Below, piece by piece: positions 1 through 7,930 of a DNA stretch of 37,435 nt. Below the pieces are notes generated by a model that was not told the DNA's origin, searched no databases, and saw only the letters and a program-made list of their open reading frames with translations. Position numbers and translations under genes: made by a program. Positions within the stretch are counted from its first letter, which is position 1. Each line of letters opens with the position of its first letter. The stretch is from Siccirubricoccus soli. GTDB taxonomy: Bacteria; Pseudomonadota; Alphaproteobacteria; Acetobacterales; Acetobacteraceae. The stretch is from NCBI RefSeq assembly GCF_024178315.1, contig NZ_JAMZIK010000083.1:1-37435 (forward strand), written 5' to 3'.

Positions 1-414
1 TCCGCCCGAGAGGGTGCCGGCGAGCTGGCTTTCCCGCTGCGCCAGGATGGGGAAGAGGGCGTGGATGCGTTCCAGCGTCTCCGCCCAGCGCTGCCGCCCG
101 GCCTCGGGATAGGCTCCCATCTCGATATTCTCGCGCACCGTCAGGCCCTTGAAGACCTGGCGGCCTTCCGGGACATGAGCGATGCCGAGATGCGCCCGGG
201 CGGCGGCCGGCCGAGCCAGCAGATCCCCCCCGGCGAAGCGGATGCCACCGGCCTGGGCCGGGACGATGCCGGAGATGGCCTTGAACAGCGTGGACTTCCC
301 CGCGCCGTTCGGGCCGACCACGGTGACGAACTGCCCTTCCTCCACCCGAAGCGAGACGCCGGAGAGAGCGCGGAGGCCGCCATAGGCGACGGAAAGTCCG
401 GTTATGTCGAGCAT
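1..414 (-). CDS. livF: Branched-chain amino acid ABC transporter ATP-binding protein LivF, partial (N-terminal 138 residues)
   Basis: This is the second ATPase of a LivHMGF-type importer and would energise uptake of branched-chain amino acids or related amides and acids at the inner membrane. Translation from the ATG at 414 gives an N-terminus MLDITGLSVAYGG, a Walker A GPNGAGKST at about residues 34-42, the LivF-like HVPEGRQVFKGLTVRENIEMG stretch in shortened form (HVPEGR, then ENIEMG), and ends exactly on the ABC signature LSGG. The Walker B and C-terminal part lie beyond the window. The start overlaps the 3' end of the livM-livG fusion by 13 bases, which indicates translational coupling. 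Family assignment is secure; the substrate is not known from sequence. Confidence 0.93.
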   Translation of the reverse strand, partial: MLDITGLSVAYGGLRALSGVSLRVEEGQFVTVVGPNGAGKSTLFKAISGIVPAQAGGIRFAGGDLLARPAAARAHLGIAHVPEGRQVFKGLTVRENIEMGAYPEAGRQRWAETLERIHALFPILAQRESQLAGTLSGG

Positions 415-2162
415 GTCTTCGCCAGCCATTTGCGGCCCAGATAGGCCTCGATCACCGCCGCATCCTCCACCACCTGGCGCGGCGCGCCCTCCGCCAGCTT
501 GCGGCCGCGGTCGATGACCACGAAGCGGTCGGCGAGCTTCAGCATGGCATGCATGGTGTGCTCGATGATGACGATGGTCATGCCCTCGTCGCGCAGGCGG
601 TGCAGCACCGCCAGCACCTCCTCGCATTCCTCGCGGCCGAGGCCGGCCAGGGTCTCGTCCAGCAGCAGGATGCGCGGCTGGCCGGCGAGGGCACGGGCCA
701 GCTCCATCAGCCGGAGGCCCTTGTTGGTGAGCTGCCCGGCCGGCCGCGCCGCCTGGGCGGAAAGGCCGACGCGGAACAGCGCATCCTCCGCCGCCGCCGT
801 GGCCGCGGTGCCGGTCAGCCCGGCGCCGTAGGCGCCGATGAGGACGTTGTCGAGCAAGGGCAGGCGGGGAAAGCTGCGCACCACCTGGAAGGTCCGGCCC
901 ACCCCCATGCGGCAGATGGCGTGCAGCTTGCGGCCGGTGATCCTTTCGCCATCCAGCCAGGCGGTGCCGGCATCCGCGGGCAGCACGCCGTTCACCAGGT
1001 TGAACAGCGTGGTCTTGCCGGCGCCGTTCGGGCCGATGATGCCGAGGATCTCGCCCGGCATGACCTCGAAGGAGACGTCATCCACCGCGCGCAGCCCGCC
1101 GAAGCTCTTGCCGATGCCCTCGACGCGCAGCAGCGGGCCCTTGCCAGGCGGCGGGATGCGGAGCGGCGCCGGGGCGCGCAAGGGCGGCGGCGGCGGCACG
1201 GCGGGGCGGGCGAAGCGGTCCCGCAGCGTCCAGAACACGCCCTCCGGCGCCAGCAGCATCACGCCGATGATGGCGACCCCATAGACCACCCCCTGGATGC
1301 CAGGGATGATGTTGCCGAGCTCGGCATGCAGCGTCTCCGCCAGCGGGATCAGCACCGCGGCGCCGACCAGCGGCCCCCAGACGGTGCCGACGCCGCCGAA
1401 CAGCGCAACCGTCAGCGCCTGGGCCGAGGTGAGCATGCCGAACACCGCTTCCGGCGTGACCACCAGCAGGATGCAGGCATAGAGTCCGCCGGCCGCGGCG
1501 GCGATACCGCCGCTGAGCACCAGCGCCAGCATCTTCCATTGCCGCAGATTGACGCCGGAGGCCTCGGCCGCCAGCTCGTTCTGCCGGATCGCCATCAACG
1601 TCAGGCCGAAGCGGGAATTCTCGACCGCGAGGGAGATGCCGAAGGCCAGGACGAGCAGCCCGACCGCCACCCAGGTGAAGCCGCGCGGATCGGTGAATTG
1701 CAGCCAGAGCAGCGGTTCTTCCCGCTTCATCGGCAGCGAGACTTCCTGCCAGCCGAGGAACTGGGCGACATAGAGCAGCACCAGCGGGAAGGCGAGCATG
1801 GAGAGGGCGAAATAATGCCCGCGCAGCCGGAAGGTCGGCAGCCCGATGAACACCGCAGCGATGGCGCCGAGCAGCGCGCCGAGTGGGATACCGAGCCAGG
1901 GCGTCAGCCCCCAGCCGCCCATGCCGTGGGCGACGGTGAAGGCGCCGATGCCGAAGAACACCGCATGGCCGAAGCTGATGAGCCCGACATAGCCGGAGAA
2001 GAGGTTCCAGGAGAGCCCCATCACCGCCCAGATCGGCACCAGGGTCAGCATGAGCTGGTAGTAGCTGTTGGTGACGAAGCCGGAGAGCAGCAGATAGGCC
2101 GCCAGCAGCGCGGCGAAGACGAAGGCGTCGCGACGGAGGCGGGGGAGGGCGCCGGGTCTCAT
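402..2162 (-). CDS. livM: Fused branched-chain amino acid ABC transporter permease/ATPase (LivM-LivG)
   Basis: A 586-residue protein joins a LivM permease (about residues 1-320, with eight or more hydrophobic segments and the family stretch GYVGLISFGHAVFFGIGA) to a LivG ATPase (about 345-586) through a proline-rich linker (PPPPPLRAPAPLRIPPP). The ATPase has Walker A GPNGAGKT at 377-384 and Walker B ILLLDE. The signature position reads LTNKG at 478-482 instead of LSGGQ; degenerate signatures of this type occur in LivG-like proteins, but the motif is weak. The C-terminal IEAYLG is typical of LivG. It follows livH with a 10-base gap and overlaps livF, so the three form one operon. Such fusions are known in Proteobacteria. 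The transported substrate is unproven. Confidence 0.93.
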   Translation of the reverse strand: MRPGALPRLRRDAFVFAALLAAYLLLSGFVTNSYYQLMLTLVPIWAVMGLSWNLFSGYVGLISFGHAVFFGIGAFTVAHGMGGWGLTPWLGIPLGALLGAIAAVFIGLPTFRLRGHYFALSMLAFPLVLLYVAQFLGWQEVSLPMKREEPLLWLQFTDPRGFTWVAVGLLVLAFGISLAVENSRFGLTLMAIRQNELAAEASGVNLRQWKMLALVLSGGIAAAAGGLYACILLVVTPEAVFGMLTSAQALTVALFGGVGTVWGPLVGAAVLIPLAETLHAELGNIIPGIQGVVYGVAIIGVMLLAPEGVFWTLRDRFARPAVPPPPPLRAPAPLRIPPPGKGPLLRVEGIGKSFGGLRAVDDVSFEVMPGEILGIIGPNGAGKTTLFNLVNGVLPADAGTAWLDGERITGRKLHAICRMGVGRTFQVVRSFPRLPLLDNVLIGAYGAGLTGTAATAAAEDALFRVGLSAQAARPAGQLTNKGLRLMELARALAGQPRILLLDETLAGLGREECEEVLAVLHRLRDEGMTIVIIEHTMHAMLKLADRFVVIDRGRKLAEGAPRQVVEDAAVIEAYLGRKWLAKTCST

Positions 2163-2172
2163 GCCGCCCTCC

Positions 2173-3129
2173 TCACGCCCGGTCCGCCGAGCGGCCGAAC
2201 AGGCCCTGCGGCCTGAGCACCACGATCAGCAGGAAGACCACGAAGATCGTCGCGTTCTGCAACTGCGGCGGCAGCGCCAGCGCCGAGAATTGCTGCACGA
2301 AGCCGATGGTGACGCCGCCCCAGAAGGCGCCGAGCAGGCTGCCCATGCCGCCCAGCACCACGCCGGCATACATGATGACGACGAAGTCGAGTCCCATGAA
2401 GGGCGTGAAGGAGAGGTAGCTGGCGACCAGCCCGCCGGCGATGGCGGTGACGCCGCTGCCGAGCGCGAAGGCGACACGATGCGCCCGGTCCACATCGATG
2501 CCCATATAGGTCGCGGCCGTCGGGTTGTCCGCCGCCGCCCTGAGCGCCCGGCCGAGCCGCGTGCGGTCCAACAGCAGCCAGAGGCCGATGACCGTGGCGA
2601 TGGAGAGCAGGCAGGCGATCAACCGCGCCTTGTTGAGGAAGATGGTGGTGTCGCCGATGCCGATCTCGATCAGCCAGGCAGAGGAGGAGAGCGGCGTCGT
2701 CACCGCCCGCGGGGTGGAGCCGAACAGGATCTGGCCGCCATTCTGCAGGATCAGCGCCACGCCCAGGGTGACGATGAGCTGGCCGAAATGCCCCTCATCC
2801 AGGCTGCCGGCGGTGCGCAGGCCGGAGAGCCGGGCAAGCAGGAAGCGGTGCAGCACCCAGCCCAGGGCGAAGACGATGGGCCCGGCCAGCACCGCGGCAA
2901 CGAAGGGCCCCGCGGCGGGGCCGAGGAAGGCCAGCACGCCCCAGCCCGCCACCAGGTAGAAGGCGGCATAGGCGCCCAGCATCAGCAGGTCGCCCTGGGC
3001 GAAATTCACGACGCGCATGATGCCGAAGATCAGGCTGAGCCCGACGCACATCAGCCCGTAGATGCAGCCGATGACGAGGCCCGCGACGCAGGCATTCAGC
3101 GTGTTCTCGAGCAGGATCAGCGCGTCCAT
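2173..3129 (-). CDS. livH: Branched-chain amino acid ABC transporter permease LivH
   Basis: A 318-residue integral membrane permease that would pair with the LivM half of the downstream fusion to form the transmembrane channel. Family features include the N-terminal GCIYGLMCVGLSLIFGIMRV, then NFAQGDLLMLGAY, and the cytoplasmic loop RTRLGRALRAAADNPTAA that contacts the ATPase, ending in the usual ...LRPQGLFG. It is the first gene of the leftward operon. No periplasmic binding protein gene is adjacent on this side, so the receptor must be encoded elsewhere or past the left edge. The upstream 187 bases are shared with the divergent LLM oxidoreductase and must hold both promoters. Confidence 0.94.
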   Translation of the reverse strand: MDALILLENTLNACVAGLVIGCIYGLMCVGLSLIFGIMRVVNFAQGDLLMLGAYAAFYLVAGWGVLAFLGPAAGPFVAAVLAGPIVFALGWVLHRFLLARLSGLRTAGSLDEGHFGQLIVTLGVALILQNGGQILFGSTPRAVTTPLSSSAWLIEIGIGDTTIFLNKARLIACLLSIATVIGLWLLLDRTRLGRALRAAADNPTAATYMGIDVDRAHRVAFALGSGVTAIAGGLVASYLSFTPFMGLDFVVIMYAGVVLGGMGSLLGAFWGGVTIGFVQQFSALALPPQLQNATIFVVFLLIVVLRPQGLFGRSADRA

Positions 3130-3316
3130 GGCGCGCGCCTTCCCTGCCGCAGGACCCAGCCATGCAGCATGCTTGATACGTTTCCCGTCGCCGCCTGCTT
3201 GGTGCCGGCCGCTTTCGGAACCGATCCTGACAGGGTTTCAGGTGGCGCAACAGGGGGTGACGGCGGTCCCCGGTTCCGGCAGCCTTTGGGACAACGACCA
3301 GAGGGGGAAGCGAGCG
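3130..3316. promoter_or_regulatory. Divergent intergenic region between livH and the LLM oxidoreductase gene
   Basis: These 187 bases separate two genes transcribed away from each other, so both promoters must lie here. I see no convincing -35/-10 pair or operator palindrome. A purine-rich GAGGGGGAAG just before the ATG at 3317 acts as the ribosome binding site of the rightward gene. Confidence 0.4.
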
Positions 3317-4273
3317 ATGTTGATCGGGTTCAACCTGCCGGTCAGCGGCCCGATGGCGGCGCCGGCGACGATGCAGCGCATGGCCCAGCTCGGCGAGCGG
3401 CTGGGCTTCGACTACCTGACCCTGACCGACCATGTGGTGCTGCCGGATACCAGCGTACCCGGCTATCCCTATTCGGAGAGCGGCGCCTTCTACTCCCCCG
3501 ACCCCGGCCGGCGGCACGAGCAGTTGACCGCCGCCGCCTGGGTGGCGGCGAAGACGGAGCGCATCCGCCTGGTGCTGGCGGTGCTGGTGGTGCCGCACCG
3601 GCCGGCGGTGCTGACGGCGAAGATGCTGGCGACCATCGACGTGCTCTCCGGCGGCCGGCTGACGGTGGGTGTCGGCGCCGGCTGGCTGCAGCCGGAACTG
3701 GAGACGGTGGCGGTGACCCCCTTCGCCGAGCGCGGGGCGGTGACGGACGAGTATCTGGACGCCTTCCGCCTGCTCTGGACGCAGGAGAAGCCGGCGATCG
3801 CGGGCAAGTATGTCCGCTACCAGGATCTGGTCTTCGACCCGAAGCCCGTCCAGCGGCCGCACCCGCCGATCTGGGTGGGGGGCGAGAGCGGGCCCTCCAT
3901 GCGCCGGGCCGCGAGGGTGAGCGATGCCTGGTACCCGATCGGCAGCAACAACGCGCACCTGCTGGACACGCTGCCGCGGCTGGAGGCGGGGATCGCCAAG
4001 CTGCGCAAGCTGGCGGCGGCGGCCGGGCGGGACCCGGCCTCGGTCGGCGTGGTGTACCGGGTGAAGCGCCACGGGCAGGAGGCACCGCCAGCCAGCGACG
4101 GCAATCGGCGCCTCTTCACCGGCAGCATCGACCAGGTGCTGCGGGACATCGAGGCGCTACGGAAGATCGGCGTCACCGGCCTCGACTTCGACTTCGAGGG
4201 CCAGGATGCCGACCTCGCCGCCGAGCAGATGGAGCGCTTCAAGGGCGAGGTGCTGGACAGGGTCGACAGGTAG
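3317..4273 (+). CDS. LLM-family (luciferase-like, F420/FMN-dependent) oxidoreductase
   Basis: A 318-residue TIM-barrel flavin-dependent oxidoreductase of the luciferase-like monooxygenase superfamily, closest to the group annotated as 'LLM class F420-dependent'. Supporting segments are MLIGFNLPVSGP, LGFDYLTLTDHVVLP, TAKMLATIDVLSGGRLTVGVGAGW, and PVQRPHPPIWVGGES followed by RRAARVSDAWYP. The ATG at 3317 is preferred over the in-frame start 255 bases upstream because GAGGGGGAAG precedes it and the family begins at this point; the upstream extension would run into the divergent promoter region. A distant paralogue lies at 33871-34734. Whether it uses F420 or FMN cannot be read from the sequence, and the substrate is unknown. 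Confidence 0.88.
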   Translation: MLIGFNLPVSGPMAAPATMQRMAQLGERLGFDYLTLTDHVVLPDTSVPGYPYSESGAFYSPDPGRRHEQLTAAAWVAAKTERIRLVLAVLVVPHRPAVLTAKMLATIDVLSGGRLTVGVGAGWLQPELETVAVTPFAERGAVTDEYLDAFRLLWTQEKPAIAGKYVRYQDLVFDPKPVQRPHPPIWVGGESGPSMRRAARVSDAWYPIGSNNAHLLDTLPRLEAGIAKLRKLAAAAGRDPASVGVVYRVKRHGQEAPPASDGNRRLFTGSIDQVLRDIEALRKIGVTGLDFDFEGQDADLAAEQMERFKGEVLDRVDR

Positions 4274-4291
4274 GACCTGCCCGACCTGACT

Positions 4292-4340
4292 TCAGGGGTT
4301 CCGCCGATCCTTCGGCCCTGAGGGGGGCACCCCCCCCCCC
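4292..4340. terminator. Bidirectional hairpin and 11-base C tract between convergent genes
   Basis: Two convergent genes end here. The arms TCAGGG (4292-4297) and CCCTGA (4316-4321) enclose an inner CCGA-TCCT-TCGG hairpin (4304-4315), giving a nested stem suited to termination in both directions. It is followed by six G and a run of eleven C at 4330-4340, the longest homopolymer noticed in the window. There is no T tract, so intrinsic termination is inferred from position and structure only. Confidence 0.5.
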
Positions 4341-4348
4341 GCGGCCGC

Positions 4349-5317
4349 CTATTCCGCCCGGATCCCAAGCTGCTGGATCAAGGGCCGGAACAGCGTCCAC
4401 AAGCCACGCAGCTGGGCGCCGAACGCCTCCGGCCCCTGCGGGTCGACCTCCACGCCGATGCTGGCGAAGCGCTCGCGCAACTCGGCGGTGGCGAGGCCGG
4501 CCTTCACCTCCTGGAACAGCCGGTCGATGATCGGCCGCGGCGTGCCGGCCGCCACCATCAGCCCGTTCCAGCCGCCGATGTCGTAGCCCGGCACATCCGC
4601 CGCCTCGGCCAATGGCGGCACGCCGGGCATCAGCGCGCTGGGCCGCGCCAGGCTCTGCCCCAGCACCCGCAGGCTGCCGTCGCGGACCAGGGCGTTGGCC
4701 GCCGCCGGCGTATCGATGGCGTAGTCCACCTGCCCCGCCAGCAGCGCCGAAAGCGCCGGCCCGCTGCCCTGGAAGGGCACGTGCAGCGCCTCGATCCCCG
4801 CCTTGGCGTTGAATACCGCGGTGAGAAGGTGCTGCGCGCCGCCGATGCCGGAGGAGGGGTAGGTGTACTTCCCCGGATTGGCCTTCAGCAGCCGGACGAA
4901 GCTGCGCGCATCGGTGGCGGGGAAGCCCGGCTTCACCAGCAGCATGTAGGGCGCGGCGCCGAAGGAGACGACCGGCGCCAGCTCCTTCTCCACGTCATAG
5001 GGCGTGCGGTTCACCAGCGGCGCGAAGGTGATCGGCCCCATCGAGGCGGAGAGCAGCAGATGCCCGTCGGCCGGGCCCTTGGCGACGAGATCCGTGCCGA
5101 TCATCCCGCCGGCGCCCGGGCGGTTCTCCGGCACCACGGGCTGGCCCAGCGGCCCGCTCAGCACATTCGCGATGAGACGCCCGATCACATCCGTCGCCTG
5201 GCCCGGCGGCCAGGGAATGAGCATGCGCAGCGGCTTGAACGGCCAGGGCTGGGCAGCAGCCTGGCGGGCAGTGAGCAGCGGCGCGACGGCCAGCGGCAGG
5301 GCGCGGCGGGTCAGCAT
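4349..5317 (-). CDS. Bug/TctC-family periplasmic substrate-binding protein (tripartite tricarboxylate transporter receptor)
   Basis: A 322-residue exported receptor of the Bug (TctC) family, which binds small carboxylates in the periplasm. The ATG at 5317 follows GGAGGA and opens a signal peptide MLTRRALPLAVAPLLTARQ with cleavage probably after AAAQP. The mature part shows family landmarks: RMLIPWPPGQATDVIGR, VVPENRPGAGGMIGTDLVAKGPADG, the DARSFVRLLKANPGKYTYPSSG loop (in part), and GQVDYAIDTPAAA. No TctA/TctB membrane genes are nearby; such orphan receptors are common in Acetobacteraceae and related bacteria. It is divergent from the SMP-30/thiolase cluster and might supply that pathway's substrate, which is an inference from position only. 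Confidence 0.92.
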   Translation of the reverse strand: MLTRRALPLAVAPLLTARQAAAQPWPFKPLRMLIPWPPGQATDVIGRLIANVLSGPLGQPVVPENRPGAGGMIGTDLVAKGPADGHLLLSASMGPITFAPLVNRTPYDVEKELAPVVSFGAAPYMLLVKPGFPATDARSFVRLLKANPGKYTYPSSGIGGAQHLLTAVFNAKAGIEALHVPFQGSGPALSALLAGQVDYAIDTPAAANALVRDGSLRVLGQSLARPSALMPGVPPLAEAADVPGYDIGGWNGLMVAAGTPRPIIDRLFQEVKAGLATAELRERFASIGVEVDPQGPEAFGAQLRGLWTLFRPLIQQLGIRAE

Positions 5318-5459
5318 GGACGTTCCTCCATATCTCGTTGCGGTGGATGCTGCCCCAGCCATGCCTGCGCGTCCAGGCAAGGGACCGGCAGGCCACGGCT
5401 TGACCGCAGGGCATATCCGGCGACGATAGGCCGCCAAGAACACCATGGGGGAAACGGCG

Positions 5460-6374
5460 ATGAGCGACATCCGCATCCTGGCCAGCGGGCTCGGCTTTCC
5501 GGAGGGGCCGGTGGCGATGGCCGATGGCTCCATCATCCTGACGGAGATCAATGGCGGCTGGGTGACGCGCGTCGATGCGGACGGCAAGGTGACGCGCCTC
5601 GGCAAGCCGGGCGGCGGACCGAACGGGTTGGCGCGCGCCCCGGATGGCTCGCTCATCCTCTGCAACAATGGCGGCAGCAAGTACCTGCCGGGCAGCTTCA
5701 TGGGCCAGGGCCCGTCCGACGACTACGAATACGGCTCGGTGGAGCGCGTCGATCCGCAGACCGGCGCCCGCACCCTGCTCTACAAGGAGGCGGGCGGCCA
5801 CAAGCTCTCGGCGCCGAACGACCTGGTCTTCGACCGCCATGGCGGCTTCTACTTCACCGATCTCGGCAAGCGCTACCACACCTCGCGCGACCATGGCGGG
5901 CTGTACTACGCCATGCCGGACGGCTCCGCGGTGAAGGAGATCGCCTACCCGATCCTCAGCGCCAATGGCGTCGGCCTCTCGCCGGATGAGAAGACCGTCT
6001 ATGTCGCGGATACCGAGCCGGCGCGGCTCTGGGCCTTCGATATCGAAAGCCCGGGCGTCTTGAAGAAGCAGCCCTTCCCCTCGCCGCATGGCGGGCGCTT
6101 CCTCGGCGCCGCGCCGGGTTTTTCCAGGTTTGACAGCCTGGCGGTGACGGCCTCCGGGAACATCTGCGTCGCCACGCTGGTGACCGGCAAGATCACCGTC
6201 TTCGCGCCGGATGGCCGCATTCTGGACCAGGTGGCGATGCCGGATACCCATCCGACCAATATCTGCTTCGGTGGCGACGACATGCGCACCGCGACCATCA
6301 CGCTTTCGGGCGAGGGCAAGCTCGGCCAGATGCGCTGGTCGGAGCCGGGGCTGAAGCTGAATTACCAGCGATAG
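5460..6374 (+). CDS. SMP-30/gluconolactonase/LRE-family beta-propeller hydrolase
   Basis: A 304-residue six-bladed beta-propeller of the SMP-30/gluconolaconase family, which hydrolyses lactones with a bound divalent metal. Visible features are the N-terminal GLGFPEGPVAM carrying the metal-ligand Glu, NGLARAPDGSLILCNNGG, LSAPNDLVFDRHGGFYFTDLG with the conserved Asn-Asp pair, ANGVGLSPDEKTVYVADT, and HPTNICFGGDDMRT near the end. The ATG at 5460 is chosen over the one at 5445 because GGGGGAA lies 6-8 bases upstream of it. It heads a rightward cluster whose next gene begins 9 bases after its stop. The actual lactone or ester substrate is unknown. Confidence 0.9.
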   Translation: MSDIRILASGLGFPEGPVAMADGSIILTEINGGWVTRVDADGKVTRLGKPGGGPNGLARAPDGSLILCNNGGSKYLPGSFMGQGPSDDYEYGSVERVDPQTGARTLLYKEAGGHKLSAPNDLVFDRHGGFYFTDLGKRYHTSRDHGGLYYAMPDGSAVKEIAYPILSANGVGLSPDEKTVYVADTEPARLWAFDIESPGVLKKQPFPSPHGGRFLGAAPGFSRFDSLAVTASGNICVATLVTGKITVFAPDGRILDQVAMPDTHPTNICFGGDDMRTATITLSGEGKLGQMRWSEPGLKLNYQR

Positions 6375-6383
6375 GGCCGCGCC

Positions 6384-7514
6384 ATGAACGCCTTCCACAA
6401 GCTGCGCGACCGGATCGCGGTCGTCGGCGTCGGCAACACCGCCTACGGCAACTTCCCGCATACCGACGATTACGGCCTGGGCGCAGAGGCCTTCCGCCGC
6501 GCCATCGCGGATTGCGGGCTGGACAAGAACAAGGTGGATGGGCTGGCCGTCTGCCGGGTGCCCTATTACGCGCGGATGGGCGAGATCCTCGGCCTGGCGC
6601 CGCGCTGGACGGTGCAGTTCCCGCCGCATGGCCGGATGTCGGCGATGGCGATCATCGAGGCGGCGGCGGCGCTGGATGCCGGGCTGTGCGACTACGCCGC
6701 GCTGATCTACGCCAATATCGGCCGATCACGCCGGCTGAATTATGGCGGCGAGGAAAGCCCGGGCGTCTGGGACCCCTTCGGATTCACCTCCCCCGGCGCG
6801 GCGCATGCGCTGATGTTCCAGCGCCACCGCGCGCTCTATGGCACCACCACGCGGCAGCTTGCGGAGGTGTCCGTTGCCTTCCGCCACCATGCGGGCCTCA
6901 ACCCGGATGCGGTGATGAAGCAGCCCATCACCATCGAGGACCATGAGGCGGCGCGGCCGATCACCGAGCCTTTGCGGCTGCTGGATTACTGCCTGATCAA
7001 TGACGGCGCCGTCTGCCTGATCCTGACGACGAAGGAGCGCGCCCGCGACCTGAAGCAAAAGCCCGTGCTGATCTCCGGCTTCGGTGCGCGGGAAGCTTAC
7101 AGGCAGAGCTCCATCGCCAATTTCGACCTGAACTTCTGGTATGACGAGGTGCGCGACGTGGCGGTGCAGACCTACGGCATGGCCGGCGTCGGGCCACAGG
7201 ATGTCGATGCGCTGATGTGCTACGACAATTTCTCCCCGACCGTGCTGTTCAGCCTGGAAGGACTCGGCTTCTGCGGCCAGGGCGAGAGCGGCGCCTTCGT
7301 CGAGGGCGGCACGCTCCGGCTCGGCGGCAGGCTGCCGACCAATACGGATGGCGGGCATCTCTCCTGCTCCTACATGCAGGGCTGGGCGCTGAATGTGGAG
7401 GCGGTGCGGCAGATCCGCGGCCAATGCGGCGAGCGCCAGGTGAAGGATGCCGAGGTGGTGCAGTTCGTCGCCGCCACCCCCTGCTCCCGCTCCATCATCT
7501 ACACGCCCGGCTGA
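6384..7514 (+). CDS. Thiolase-like (SCP2/lipid-transfer type) protein lacking the nucleophilic cysteine
   Basis: A 376-residue member of the thiolase fold, SCP2/lipid-transfer branch. The opening RIAVVGVGNTAYGNFP and the C-terminal NTDGGHLSCSYMQGW (His at about 325) are family landmarks. At the place where thiolases have the acylated Cys in a C-x-S-G context, this protein reads PPHGRMSAMAI, with Gly83 at the expected Cys position, so ordinary Claisen condensation by acyl-enzyme is unlikely. Thiolase-like proteins without this Cys that work with a DUF35 partner include Ltp2-type retro-aldolases, and a DUF35 gene follows after 11 bases. An aldolase or CoA-ester cleaving role is therefore inferred. 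Part of the 5460-11225 cluster. Confidence 0.88.
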   Translation: MNAFHKLRDRIAVVGVGNTAYGNFPHTDDYGLGAEAFRRAIADCGLDKNKVDGLAVCRVPYYARMGEILGLAPRWTVQFPPHGRMSAMAIIEAAAALDAGLCDYAALIYANIGRSRRLNYGGEESPGVWDPFGFTSPGAAHALMFQRHRALYGTTTRQLAEVSVAFRHHAGLNPDAVMKQPITIEDHEAARPITEPLRLLDYCLINDGAVCLILTTKERARDLKQKPVLISGFGAREAYRQSSIANFDLNFWYDEVRDVAVQTYGMAGVGPQDVDALMCYDNFSPTVLFSLEGLGFCGQGESGAFVEGGTLRLGGRLPTNTDGGHLSCSYMQGWALNVEAVRQIRGQCGERQVKDAEVVQFVAATPCSRSIIYTPG

Positions 7515-7525
7515 GGAGACGGCGG

Positions 7526-7930
7526 ATGTCCACGATGAAGCCGCGCCCCCATATTGACCACATCAGCCGGGGCTTCTGGGAGGCTGCCCGCGAGGGCCGC
7601 CTGACGGTGCAGCGCTGCGACGATTGCGCGCACCAGCACTACCCGGGCGCGCCTATCTGCCCCAATTGCCTGTCCGACAAGCAGAGCTGGGCGCCGGCCT
7701 CCGGCCGCGGCACGCTGCTCTCCTGGGTGCGCTTCCACCGCGCCTATTGGGACGGGTTCCGCGACGACCTGCCCTACAATGTCATCCTGGTGGGGCTGGA
7801 GGAAGGGCCGCTGATGCTCAGCAACCTCATCGGCGCGGAGCCGGAGTCGCTGAAGATCGGCGATCCCTTGCAGGTCAGCTTCGAGGCGGTGGACGAGACC
7901 ACCACCCTGCCGAAGTTCCGCCCGGCATGA
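7526..7930 (+). CDS. DUF35 Zn-ribbon/OB-fold protein, partner of the thiolase-like protein
   Basis: A 134-residue protein with an N-terminal helix, a rubredoxin-like zinc ribbon and a C-terminal OB fold. The zinc ligands are Cys31, Cys34, Cys45 and Cys48 (QRCDDC and PICPNC). The segment after it, SGRGTLLSWVRFHRAYW, matches the OB-fold entry of the family. DUF35 proteins are usually encoded beside thiolase-like genes and form a complex with them, binding the acyl-CoA. Start ATG at 7526 follows GAGGAG; MKPRP three codons on is an alternative. Its TGA overlaps the ATG of the CoA-transferase gene (ATGA at 7927-7930), indicating translational coupling and a shared pathway. Confidence 0.93.
   Translation: MSTMKPRPHIDHISRGFWEAAREGRLTVQRCDDCAHQHYPGAPICPNCLSDKQSWAPASGRGTLLSWVRFHRAYWDGFRDDLPYNVILVGLEEGPLMLSNLIGAEPESLKIGDPLQVSFEAVDETTTLPKFRPA

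Noticed and set aside
3226-3247. GGAAC...GTTT upstream of the LLM gene as an EcfG promoter
   Set aside because: The spacer is only 13 bases; EcfG promoters need 16 or 17.
402-4530. Long plus-strand frames across the liv operon and into the LLM gene (549-2216 and 2161-4530)
   Set aside because: They are antisense to clear LivH and LivM-LivG proteins and out of frame with the LLM gene, with His/Gln/Arg/Glu-rich translations.
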